Shown piece by piece: positions 1 to 7,906 of a stretch of DNA of 64,000 bases. The number at the start of each line of letters is the position of its first letter. Positions within the stretch are counted from its first letter, which is position 1. The stretch is from CAIWHR01 sp963734085 (GTDB lineage: Bacteria; Pseudomonadota; Gammaproteobacteria; Burkholderiales; Casimicrobiaceae), in the NCBI GenBank assembly GCA_963734085.1, contig CAVTFT010000017.1:62001-126000 (forward strand), in the 5' to 3' direction. A program made the position numbers and the translations under genes. Below the pieces are notes generated by a model. It was not told where the DNA came from. It saw only the letters and a list, made by a program, of their open reading frames with translations, and made no database searches.

Positions 1-479
1 GTGAGACCGCAGATGACTTCGAAATGCAGCTGCCCCGGCAGCGTTTCGAGGGTGGCGAGCACGTGCCGCCGATAAGCGCGGTAGCCGCCGTCGAGCTGGA
101 CTGCGCGCCAGCCGATTTCGTTCAGCATGTGGGCGAGCGAGCGGCTGCGTTGCCCGCCACGCCAGCAGTAGACGACGGGCGCCCAGTCGCGCGGCTTCGA
201 GGCGAACGGTCCTTCGAGCATCACCGCGATGTTGCGCGCGACGAGCGCGGCGCCGGCCCGCTTGGCGATGAAGGCGGATTCCTTCGCGTAGAGCGTGCCG
301 ATCTGCGCGCGCTCGGCGTCGTCCAGCACCGCATGGTTCTCCGCGGCGGGGATATGGTCCTCCGCGTACTCGGACGGACTGCGGACGTCGATGCGATCGG
401 GATACGCGTGCAGCTCCTCCACGCCGATCTTGCGCGCGGCGCGTGCAGTCTCCGCGACTCCCGTTCTTTCGGCGGTCAT
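1..479 (-). CDS. mnmH: tRNA 2-selenouridine synthase, N-terminal rhodanese half (cut by window edge)
   Basis: This enzyme replaces sulfur by selenium, through a geranyl intermediate, at the wobble uridine of certain tRNAs. The visible 159 residues are the rhodanese-like domain. It shows the substrate-entry segment DVRSPSEYAEDHIPAA and the catalytic cysteine in the motif YCWRGGQRSRSLA. The C-terminal P-loop half lies outside the window. The ATG at 479 overlaps the stop of the upstream esterase gene as ATGA, so the two genes are translationally coupled. Identity is confident from the motif. Whether the C terminus is intact cannot be judged. Confidence 0.88.
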   Translation of the reverse strand, partial: MTAERTGVAETARAARKIGVEELHAYPDRIDVRSPSEYAEDHIPAAENHAVLDDAERAQIGTLYAKESAFIAKRAGAALVARNIAVMLEGPFASKPRDWAPVVYCWRGGQRSRSLAHMLNEIGWRAVQLDGGYRAYRRHVLATLETLPGQLHFEVICGL

Positions 480-1150
480 CGCGCGGAACCCAGCAACGGC
501 TTCAAAACCGGCCAGACGTTGTCCAGCATTTTCGCCTGCGCGGCGGCCACCGGATGAATGCGATCCGGCTGGAAGAGTTCGTTGCGCTCGCCGAAGCCTT
601 CGAACAAGTAAGGGACGAACGGCGCGTTGCGTGCTTTGGCGACCGTCGTGTACAACATCTCGAATTCGCGCGTGTACGCCGGCCCGTAGTTCGGCGGCAG
701 CTTCATCCCGACAATCACTGCCTTGGCCCCCGCGTGCTGCGCATCGGCGACCATCGTGTCGAGATTCTCGCGCGTCGCGGCGAGGCTGCCCCCGCGCAAT
801 CCATCGTTGCCGCCGAGCTCGATGACGACGATCGCCGGCCTGTAACGCGCAACGAGCGCAGGGAGCCGCGCCCGCCCGCCCGCCGTCGTGTCGCCGGTGA
901 TGCTCGCGTTCACTACTTGCAGCGGATAGCGTCCGCTCTCGATGCGCGATGCGAGGAGATCGACCCAGCCCGCGCCCGCAGGCAGTCCGTAGCCGGCCGA
1001 GATCGAATCGCCGACGACGAGCAGCACCGGTGAGTTGGCGGCGGCAACGGCTGGATGCGCGCCGGAAAAGAGGACGCAGAATGCGGCGACGAGGACGAGA
1101 ATGCCTTCGCGAATCGTGGCGTTGCGGAGGCCGAAGCGGCTTGTGGGCAT
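476..1150 (-). CDS. tesA: Arylesterase / lysophospholipase, TesA-like SGNH hydrolase
   Basis: A 224-residue SGNH (GDSL) hydrolase that cleaves acyl esters or thioesters in the periplasm. A hydrophobic N terminus ending AHPAVAAA looks like a signal peptide. Block I is VVGDSISAGYG with the nucleophile serine, block III is ELGGNDGLRG and block V is DRIHP with catalytic Asp and His. Length matches TesA. I chose ATG 1150 because it begins just ahead of the signal peptide; the frame stays open further upstream but that extension has no family similarity. The stop overlaps mnmH by four bases. In many proteobacteria TesA lies next to a YbbA/YbbP ABC exporter. That exporter is present here on the opposite strand from 1686. 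Confidence 0.9.
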   Translation of the reverse strand: MPTSRFGLRNATIREGILVLVAAFCVLFSGAHPAVAAANSPVLLVVGDSISAGYGLPAGAGWVDLLASRIESGRYPLQVVNASITGDTTAGGRARLPALVARYRPAIVVIELGGNDGLRGGSLAATRENLDTMVADAQHAGAKAVIVGMKLPPNYGPAYTREFEMLYTTVAKARNAPFVPYLFEGFGERNELFQPDRIHPVAAAQAKMLDNVWPVLKPLLGSAR

Positions 1151-1255
1151 TGCTCGGGGCGGTCTTGGACGTGGCGTAGCGATCATTGTAGAGCTTCGAG
1201 GTCCGTTCGGCGGCCGCCGCGGACGGTCGCGGGCGGCGGCGTAGAATGCACGGCC

Positions 1256-1573
1256 ATGACCCGGATCGATTCCGTCCCCGCTGCGGCAGATCAACCATCG
1301 GCGCCGGCCGTGACGGTGATCGTCGCGACGTTCGACCGCAGCAACATCGTCGGCGACGTGATTCGCTCGGTGATGCTGATCGTCGTGCCGCCGGACGTAT
1401 GGCACGGCGTGAAGAACATCGGCGCGCGCACGGGAGCGCTGCTCAAACTGCCCGATCGTGCCCACGCGTACGAAGCGCCGGATCACTGGCGGCTGCCTTG
1501 GGACACCGACCGCATACGCTATTCGTTCGCGGCGAACGGAGCCATGCCGTCGGGGAATCCCGAACGTATCTGA
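1256..1573 (+). CDS. Chimeric small ORF: glycosyltransferase-2 start joined to an epimerase-like cupin end
   Basis: This 105-residue ORF looks like two gene ends joined in frame. Residues of about 18-40 (VTVIVATFDRSN, then IRSVM) match the opening strand of family 2 glycosyltransferases. The rest (VVPPDVWHGVKNIG, then DHWRLPWDTDRIRYSF) matches the C-terminal part of dTDP-4-dehydrorhamnose 3,5-epimerase-like cupins. Neither domain is complete: the nucleotide-sugar site and the cupin barrel are mostly missing. The simplest reading is a remnant left by a deletion that fused two sugar-biosynthesis genes. A functional small cupin is less likely. It sits alone between tesA and the ABC exporter. Confidence 0.55.
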   Translation: MTRIDSVPAAADQPSAPAVTVIVATFDRSNIVGDVIRSVMLIVVPPDVWHGVKNIGARTGALLKLPDRAHAYEAPDHWRLPWDTDRIRYSFAANGAMPSGNPERI

Positions 1574-1685
1574 ATTCCGCAGGTCAGTCTCATTTGCGGT
1601 CCGTGTGTTCGACCCCGTCCCGGGGGATGGCTGCCGTGATTGCACACCCGCGGTCTTCTTTGAGCCCGCCCCGACGATTTTCCAG

Positions 1686-2375
1686 ATGCCCGAACCCATC
1701 CTGCGCGCGCGCAATCTCACCAAGATCGTGACGAGCGGCGACGCACCGCTCACGATCCTCGACGACGTCAGCTTCGACGTCGATCCGGGGTCGGCGATCG
1801 CGGTCGTCGGTGCGTCCGGCTCCGGCAAGACGACGCTGTTGGGGCTTCTTGCCGGTCTCGATCGGCCCAGCGAAGGCGATGTCTGGCTCGACGGCGTCGC
1901 GCTCTCCGGTGAGGACGAGGATCAGCGTGCGGCGCTGCGGCAGCGGTTGCTCGGTTTCGTCTTCCAATCGTTCCAGCTCCTGCCCGCGCTGACCGCGCTC
2001 GAGAACGTGATGCTGCCGCTCGAGCTCGCGGGTGCCGCCGATGCGGTGGCGAAGGCTGCGGACTGGCTCGACCGCGTCGGCCTCGCCAGGCGGCGGACGC
2101 ATTATCCGAAGCAGCTATCCGGCGGCGAGCAGCAGCGCGTCGCGATCGCCCGGGCCTTCGCCGGCGAACCGAAGCTGCTGATGGCCGACGAGCCCACCGG
2201 CAACCTCGACAATGCGAGCGGGCTGGAGGTGGCGGAGCTGATGTTTCGGCTCAATCGCGAGCGCGGCACGACGCTCGTGCTCGTCACGCACGACAGCGGC
2301 CTCGCTTCACGCTGCGTGCGACGCCTGTCGCTCGCCGCCGGCCGGCTGGTCGGCGACGAACGGATCGGCGCATGA
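1686..2375 (+). CDS. ABC transporter ATP-binding protein, YbbA/LolD-like
   Basis: A 229-residue ATPase of the MacB/LolD class that powers an FtsX-type permease. Walker A is GASGSGKTT (about residue 43), the signature is LSGGEQQRVAIARA, Walker B is LLMADEPTGNLD and the switch His is in LVTHD. It lies upstream of a large permease (2481-4997), separated only by a repeat-encoded mini-ORF. ATG 1686 precedes the first conserved strand; the open frame before it is not conserved. YbbA-YbbP with TesA is a recurring trio of uncertain substrate, probably involved in lipid or envelope export. Confidence 0.9.
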   Translation: MPEPILRARNLTKIVTSGDAPLTILDDVSFDVDPGSAIAVVGASGSGKTTLLGLLAGLDRPSEGDVWLDGVALSGEDEDQRAALRQRLLGFVFQSFQLLPALTALENVMLPLELAGAADAVAKAADWLDRVGLARRRTHYPKQLSGGEQQRVAIARAFAGEPKLLMADEPTGNLDNASGLEVAELMFRLNRERGTTLVLVTHDSGLASRCVRRLSLAAGRLVGDERIGA

Positions 2376-2391
2376 CCGGAACTCCGAAGTC

Positions 2392-2484
2392 ATGAGCGCC
2401 GCCGGGCCGCCCCAAGGCGCGAATTGGTCCCCCTCGGGGGGCAGCGCAGCGGCGAATGCCGCAAGCGTCGGGGCACACCGATGA
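2392..2484 (+). repeat. Dispersed linker repeat, copy A, with a 30-codon mini-ORF
   Basis: A GC-rich repeat placed between the ABC ATPase and its permease. Read in frame it encodes 30 residues beginning MSAAGPPQGANWS and ending ASVGAHR. Its TGA (2482-2484) overlaps the permease ATG (2481). It starts 16 bases after the ATPase stop. The centre holds a short palindrome, CCCCCTCGGGGGG. Related copies lie at 22595, 50453-50560 (minus strand) and 56738. This copy lacks the CTGCAGTCTGCC segment found in the others. Confidence 0.8.
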
Positions 2485-4997
2485 ACTCGTATCGCCTCGC
2501 GTTGCGGATGCTGACGCGCGACTGGCGCGCCGGCGAGCTGACGGTGCTGATCGCAGCGCTCTCGCTCGCCGTCGCGAGCGTGGGCACCGTCGCCTTCTTC
2601 GCCGATCGCGTGAAGACGGCACTGACGCGGCAGGCGAACCTGCTCCTCGGCGCCGACGTGCTCGTGTCCGGCGATCGTCCATTGCCCGATTCGCTGGCGG
2701 CCGAGGCACGACGCCGCGGTCTCGCCGCATCGCCGGCGCTGAAATTCAACAGCATGGTGCAGCGGACGGGGGCCGCACCCGCGGCGGGCGCGGTGCTGGC
2801 GGACGTCAAGGCCGTCGCGTCGGGATACCCGCTGCGCGGCGCGATCCTGCTGGTTGCGGCAGATTCGCCGGAAGGCGTGCGCGCGACCGGCATTCCGCGG
2901 CGGGGCGAAGCGTGGCCCGACGCGCGCCTCGCCGCGCGTCTCGGCGTTGCGGTGGGCGACACGATCAACGTCGGTGAAGCCGCGCTCAAGGTCGGCGCCA
3001 TCGTGCAGCAGGAGCCGGAAGTTGCGAGCGGCCTCCTCGCTATCGGACCGCGCCTGCTGATCAATCTCGACGACGTGCCGGCGACGAATCTGCTGCAACC
3101 CGGCAACCGCGCGCAATACCGGCTGCTGGTCGCCGACCCTTCGCAGCGCGACCTGCTCGATCCGTATCTCAAATGGCTGCAGGCGCAGTTGCAGCCGGGC
3201 CAGCGGATGGAAAACGTTCGCGACCTGCGGCCCGAGGTGCGCCAGACGCTCGATCGCGCCGAGCAGTTCCTCGGGCTCGCAGCACTGGTTGCCGTCGTGC
3301 TGGCTGCGGTCGCGATCGCGCTCGCGGCGTCGCGCTACCTTCGCCGCCATCTGGATACGGCGGCGATGCTCCGCTGTTTCGGCGCATCGCGGCGGCAAAC
3401 GCTCGTGCTGTTCGTGCTGCAGTTCGCGATGCTGGGCTTCGCGGCGAGCATCGCGGGCATCGTGCTCGCGCTTTTCGGCCAGCAGCTCCTCGTGATGCTG
3501 CTTGGGACGATCGCCGCGGGTGATCTGCCGGCACCGGCGCCGTTGCCGGCGGTCGCCGCGTTCGCGACCGGCGTGTTCCTGCTGCTCGGGTTCGCATTGC
3601 CGCCGCTCGTCGCGCTCGCCGGCGTTCCGCCGTTGCGCGTGCTACGGCGCGACCTGCCGCGGCCACGCCCGGGCGGCATCCTCGCGTACCTGCTGGGCGC
3701 GGGCGTCATCGCGCTGCTGATCGGCTGGCAGGCGCACGATACGAAAACAGGCGCGATCATGGTCGGCGGTATCGGCGGATTGCTCGCCGTCGCAGCGCTA
3801 TCCGCATGGACGCTGATTGCGGTGTTGAAGCGGCTCCCGCAGCGCGGGGTCACGTGGCGGTTCGGGCTTGCGAACCTGCGCCGGCGGCCGTTGGCCTCGA
3901 GCCTGCAGATCGGGGCGCTGGCGCTGGGCCTGATGGCGTTGCTGCTGCTCACCGTCGTGCGCGGCGACCTGATGCAGAACTGGCGCGCGAGCCTGCCGCC
4001 GGATGCACCGAACACGTTCGTCATCAACGTGCTGCCGGACCAGGTCGACGGCGTCCGCGCGGCGATGAAGTCCGCAACCGGCATCGACACCGTTCTCTAT
4101 CCGATGATCCGGGGCCGGCTCACCGCAGTGAACGGCAGACAGCTCGATACGACGCAGTACGCGGACACGCGCGCACGTCGGCTCGCCGAGCGCGAATTCA
4201 ATCTGTCGTTCGCGGCGACGTTGCCGATGACCAACCGTGTCGTGTCCGGCCGCTGGTTCGACGGCGCGACGGGCGTCGACGCCGGCATATCGATGGAGGA
4301 GGGCATCGCCGAATCGCTGAAGCTCGCGCTTGGCGATACGCTGACCTGGGACATCGCCGGCACGCCGGTGACTGCGAAGATCACGAGCCTGCGCAAGGTC
4401 GACTGGGACAGCTTCCGCCCCAATTTCTTCACGCTGTTCGCGCCGGGGGCGCTCGACGGGATGCCGCAGACGTGGATGGGCGCGGTCCGCGTGCCGCCCG
4501 GCCCGCAATCCGCTGTCTGGCTCGCTGCGCTTGTCCAGCAGTACCCAAACGTCCTCGCGATCGACGTCGGCGAGATCATTCGCCAGGTCCAGACGATCAT
4601 CGAGCAGGTCGCGAAGGCGGTCGAGTTCGTGTTCCTGTTCACGCTGCTCGGCGGGTTGCTGGTTTTGCAGGCTGCGATTGCGGCCACGCAGGACGAACGC
4701 AAGTTCGACGCAGCGATCCTGCGCACGCTCGGCGCATCGACAGCGCAGTTGACGACGGCGCAGGTCGCCGAATTCCTGGTCCTCGGCGTGCTCGCCGGCT
4801 TGCTCGCCGCCGCCGGCGCGACTGCGACCGGGTACTTCCTGTCCGATCGCGTGTTCCAGATCCCGTTCGCGCCCAACGCGCTCGTGTGGCTCTACGGCGT
4901 CGGTGCCGGCGCGATCACAGTCACGCTCGCCGGCTGGCTCGGGACGCGTGGCACCGTCCGCCATCCGCCGCTCGAGGTGATCCGGCAGCTGGCTTGA
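2481..4997 (+). CDS. FtsX-type ABC transporter permease, YbbP-like
   Basis: An 838-residue inner-membrane permease partnered with the ATPase at 1686. An N-terminal transmembrane segment (about residues 20-40) is followed by a large periplasmic domain. Further hydrophobic segments cover FtsX domain 1 (about 265-400). A second periplasmic part follows, then the C-terminal FtsX domain (about 710-838), which includes LRTLGAS. Size and topology fit YbbP rather than the shorter LolC/E. The ATG at 2481 overlaps the TGA of the linker mini-ORF. An alternative upstream start at 2424 would read through the repeat in another frame and is not conserved. Confidence 0.88.
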   Translation: MNSYRLALRMLTRDWRAGELTVLIAALSLAVASVGTVAFFADRVKTALTRQANLLLGADVLVSGDRPLPDSLAAEARRRGLAASPALKFNSMVQRTGAAPAAGAVLADVKAVASGYPLRGAILLVAADSPEGVRATGIPRRGEAWPDARLAARLGVAVGDTINVGEAALKVGAIVQQEPEVASGLLAIGPRLLINLDDVPATNLLQPGNRAQYRLLVADPSQRDLLDPYLKWLQAQLQPGQRMENVRDLRPEVRQTLDRAEQFLGLAALVAVVLAAVAIALAASRYLRRHLDTAAMLRCFGASRRQTLVLFVLQFAMLGFAASIAGIVLALFGQQLLVMLLGTIAAGDLPAPAPLPAVAAFATGVFLLLGFALPPLVALAGVPPLRVLRRDLPRPRPGGILAYLLGAGVIALLIGWQAHDTKTGAIMVGGIGGLLAVAALSAWTLIAVLKRLPQRGVTWRFGLANLRRRPLASSLQIGALALGLMALLLLTVVRGDLMQNWRASLPPDAPNTFVINVLPDQVDGVRAAMKSATGIDTVLYPMIRGRLTAVNGRQLDTTQYADTRARRLAEREFNLSFAATLPMTNRVVSGRWFDGATGVDAGISMEEGIAESLKLALGDTLTWDIAGTPVTAKITSLRKVDWDSFRPNFFTLFAPGALDGMPQTWMGAVRVPPGPQSAVWLAALVQQYPNVLAIDVGEIIRQVQTIIEQVAKAVEFVFLFTLLGGLLVLQAAIAATQDERKFDAAILRTLGASTAQLTTAQVAEFLVLGVLAGLLAAAGATATGYFLSDRVFQIPFAPNALVWLYGVGAGAITVTLAGWLGTRGTVRHPPLEVIRQLA

Positions 4998-5073
4998 AAA
5001 TTGGGTCAGACCCGATCTTTTGGACTACGATCCGCGAACGCATCCACGACGCTGAAAAATCGAGTCCGACCCT
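4998..5073 (+). repeat. REP-like palindromic element
   Basis: Just after the permease stop is a perfect 11-base palindrome, GGGTCAGACCC (5003-5013), flanked by A/T-rich arms AAAATT and GATCTTTT. About 40 bases later a diverged half follows (GAAAAATCGAGTCCGACCC). Elements of this type are common between proteobacterial genes. No REP-associated transposase lies nearby. It separates the exporter from the kyn genes and could also form a weak terminator. Confidence 0.5.
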
Positions 5074-5095
5074 ACTCATCGCCCTACTCATCGCC

Positions 5096-5950
5096 ATGAC
5101 CACTCGCGACCTCGAGCCCGGCATCGTCACCGATCTGGCGAATCGCCTGACGTATGCGGGCTATTTGCGGCTTGAAGACCTGCTGAACGCTCAGACACCA
5201 CGGTCGGGTACCGCGACCTCGCCGCCGCGGCACGACGAAATGCTGTTCATCATCCAGCACCAGACGTCCGAACTGTGGCTGAAGCTGATGATCCACGAGT
5301 TGAAAGCGGCGATCGGGTTCGTGCGCGCGGACCGCCTCGACGCCTGCTTCAAGATCCTCGCGCGGGTCAAGCTGATCCAGAAGCAGCTCTTCGAGCAGTG
5401 GGCGGTGCTGGAGACGCTGACGCCTTCGGAGTACGAGGCGTTCCGGCCCGCACTCGGCCATGCGTCGGGATTCCAGTCGGCGCAGTACCGCGCGGTCGAG
5501 TTCCTGCTCGGCAACAAGCACGCGGCCGCACTCGACGTGTTCCGGCACGACGCGGCGACGCATGCGGAGTTGGCGCAACTCCTGCACACACCGAGTCTCT
5601 ACGACGAATACCTGCGGCATCTCGCCCGGCGCGGCTTGCCGGTGCCGGCCGAATGCATCGAGCGCGACTGGTCGCAGCCGTACGTGCGCAATCCCGCCCT
5701 CGTGCCGGTGCTCAAGACAATCTACGACGATCCGGAGACGTGGTGGGACGCCTACGAGATGGCCGAAAAACTGGTCGACGTCGAGGAGTCGTTCCAGCTC
5801 TGGCGCTTCCGTCATCTGAAGACCGTCGAGCGCATCATCGGCTACAAGACGGGCACCGGCGGCTCTTCCGGTGTCGGCTTTCTCAAGCACGCGCTCGAGC
5901 ACACGTTCTTTCCCGAGCTCATCGACGTGCGCACGGTGATCGGCGAATGA
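5096..5950 (+). CDS. kynA: Tryptophan 2,3-dioxygenase
   Basis: A 284-residue heme enzyme that opens the indole ring of tryptophan to give N-formylkynurenine, the first step of the kynurenine pathway. The diagnostic segment FIIQHQTSELWLK carries the active-site His (about residue 55). The region LWRFRHLKTVERIIG near the C terminus contains the heme-ligand His, and GTGGSSGVGFLK is the usual substrate loop. Length is typical. ATG 5096 lacks a clear Shine-Dalgarno sequence and sits at the end of a tandem CTACTCATCGCC duplication. The stop overlaps the start of kynU as ATGA. No kynB formamidase is visible alongside. Confidence 0.95.
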   Translation: MTTRDLEPGIVTDLANRLTYAGYLRLEDLLNAQTPRSGTATSPPRHDEMLFIIQHQTSELWLKLMIHELKAAIGFVRADRLDACFKILARVKLIQKQLFEQWAVLETLTPSEYEAFRPALGHASGFQSAQYRAVEFLLGNKHAAALDVFRHDAATHAELAQLLHTPSLYDEYLRHLARRGLPVPAECIERDWSQPYVRNPALVPVLKTIYDDPETWWDAYEMAEKLVDVEESFQLWRFRHLKTVERIIGYKTGTGGSSGVGFLKHALEHTFFPELIDVRTVIGE

Positions 5951-7158
5951 GCGCGGCGCACTCGGTCGAGCGCATCGAAACCGCCGTTGCGGCACTGGGT
6001 CCGGGCCCGCTCACCGAGGATGCGGTGCGGGCGCACCTTGCACCGCTGTTCTCGCGCGTGCTCGCCGCTAATCGCGATCGCATCTATCTCGCCAATCATT
6101 CGCTGGGACGGCCGCTCGACGCCACGGAAGACGATATCCGCGAAGGCGTCGCCGCCTGGTACGGCCGAATGGGGGACGCGTGGGACGCGTGGAACGACGA
6201 GATGGGCGCGTTTCGGCGGCGTCTAGCCGGGTTGCTCCGCGCGGCGCGCGACGATTGCGTCGTGCCGAAGACGAGCGCCGGGCAGGGGCTCCGTGCCGTC
6301 CTGAGCACGTACGACAAGATGCCTCGCGTGGTCGCCACGCGCGGCGAATTCGATTCGCTCGATCTGATCCTGCGCGAGCATGCGCAACGCGGCCGTCTCC
6401 AGCTGTCCTTCATCGAGGCACGCGACGACGGCGCGTTCGCAGCCGAAGATGTGCTTGCGGCGATCACGCCAGGGACGGACCTCGTCGTCGTCTCGCAGGT
6501 GATGTTCCAGACGGGCCAGATCCTTCCGGAGCTGCCGGTTACCGTCGCCAAGGCGCACGCTGTCGGCGCCCGCGTGTTGCTCGACGTCTATCACTCGCTC
6601 GGCGTGTTTCCGATCGATATTGCCGCGCTCGACGTGGACTTCGCCGTCGGCGGCAGCTACAAATACCTGCGCGGCGGGCCGGGAGCGTGCTTTCTCTACG
6701 TGCATCCGCGCCATTTCGACGCCGGATTGCGCACGCTCGACATCGGCTGGTTCGCGAAGGCCTCGCCGTTCGACTACGCGCGACCCGACCCGCCGCGCTT
6801 TGCTGCAGGCGGCGACGCGTGGCTCGAATCGACGCCGGCGGTGCTCCCGCTCTACCAGGCGCGCGCGGGCCAGGTGTTCACGCAGGCTGTCGGCGTCGCG
6901 CGGCTGCGCGAGTACTCGTTGTCGCTGCAGACTCGCCTCGTCGCACTCCTCGCCGAGCATGGCGTCGTCGCGCAGGGAGGAACGAGCGATCGCGGCGCAT
7001 TCGTCGTCGTTCGCAACCCCGAAGCGCGGGCCTGGGCCGAATCGCTCGAGCGGCACGGCATCGTCACCGATGCGCGCGGCGAATGGCTGCGGATGTGTCC
7101 GGATGCGCTCACGACGAAAGAAGAGCTCGAGCGCGCAGCGAGGCTGCAGTCCGGTTGA
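5947..7158 (+). CDS. kynU: Kynureninase (PLP-dependent)
   Basis: A 403-residue fold-type I PLP enzyme that splits kynurenine to anthranilate and alanine. The PLP lysine is K239 in GGSYKYLRGGPG, the cofactor Asp is in LLDVYHSLG, and TSAGQGLRAV is the phosphate-binding N-terminal loop. It is translationally coupled to kynA through ATGA, so both enzymes act in sequence. The pair would yield anthranilate, provided a formamidase is encoded elsewhere. This branch differs somewhat from classical KynU sequences, so a related kynureninase-like aminotransferase-fold hydrolase remains a minor alternative. Confidence 0.88.
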   Translation: MSAAHSVERIETAVAALGPGPLTEDAVRAHLAPLFSRVLAANRDRIYLANHSLGRPLDATEDDIREGVAAWYGRMGDAWDAWNDEMGAFRRRLAGLLRAARDDCVVPKTSAGQGLRAVLSTYDKMPRVVATRGEFDSLDLILREHAQRGRLQLSFIEARDDGAFAAEDVLAAITPGTDLVVVSQVMFQTGQILPELPVTVAKAHAVGARVLLDVYHSLGVFPIDIAALDVDFAVGGSYKYLRGGPGACFLYVHPRHFDAGLRTLDIGWFAKASPFDYARPDPPRFAAGGDAWLESTPAVLPLYQARAGQVFTQAVGVARLREYSLSLQTRLVALLAEHGVVAQGGTSDRGAFVVVRNPEARAWAESLERHGIVTDARGEWLRMCPDALTTKEELERAARLQSG

Positions 7159-7358
7159 TTGGCGCGGCGCGGAGTCCCGGACGTCCGCGGACGTGCCAGT
7201 GTTCGTCATTGCGTACTACAGATTCGTTGTGTACAGTTTGCGGGGGAGTCTCGTCGACGCGGCAGCGCTCTGGCTATTTCCGGTCGTCGCGACGGACCCA
7301 AGCAACGTGACGGAATGCGATCGATCCAACACGAGAATTTCAACAAAGGGAGAACAAC

Positions 7359-7895
7359 ATGGCTCTGAAAGTCTTGGTTACCGTCGCTATTGCAAGTGTC
7401 GCATTGCTGGCCTGCGGCCAGATGCAAAAGAGAGGCGGACCCACGCTCCTATGGACCGACTGCGATACGACGGGCGGGACCGGCGCCCACCCGAAGCTAT
7501 GTGTAGTAAAAGTATCGGCGACGATAGTCGACGGAGCTTGCAAGGACGAAAACATCAAGGTAGATCCCCCGGAGCTGCGGCTCCTCCAACTCAATCCTTC
7601 CCGGATCGTGTGGAGACTCCAAGGCAATTTGCGATTCTGCGCGCTGCGAGGGGACGGCGTATTCCTCAAGGATTCGGACGATGCGGATCAATTCAGCGAC
7701 CCGGACGCAACGGATGACGACAACGGGGAGAGCGACTCATCTGCCAATCACAACAAGTGCAAAAGAAATTTTAGAATCCACGACAAGAACGACAGGGCTG
7801 GAGCGTCGCGGATCTACGAGTATGGCCTCAGATTTCACACGAAGGATGAGACGATCGCCTGCGTAAAGGATCCATTCATCAAGAACGGCAATTGA
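7359..7895 (+). CDS. Putative lipoprotein of unknown function
   Basis: I do not recognise a family. The 178-residue product has a lipoprotein signal (LLAC, Cys19). The mature part is rich in Cys, Asp and Lys, with an acidic stretch (DSDDADQFSDPDATDDD) near the middle. A clear ribosome site (AAAGGGAGA) precedes ATG 7359. Codon use and base composition look less GC-biased than the neighbours, suggesting a recent or lineage-specific gene. The 200 bases upstream hold no other gene. Six cysteines in the mature part could form disulfides. Confidence 0.6.
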   Translation: MALKVLVTVAIASVALLACGQMQKRGGPTLLWTDCDTTGGTGAHPKLCVVKVSATIVDGACKDENIKVDPPELRLLQLNPSRIVWRLQGNLRFCALRGDGVFLKDSDDADQFSDPDATDDDNGESDSSANHNKCKRNFRIHDKNDRAGASRIYEYGLRFHTKDETIACVKDPFIKNGN

Positions 7896-7906
7896 CGACC
7901 GATTGC

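Noticed and set aside
443..1033. Long plus-strand open frames across mnmH and the esterase
   Set aside because: They are antisense to clear gene families and have Arg-rich, low-information translations typical of shadows in GC-rich DNA.
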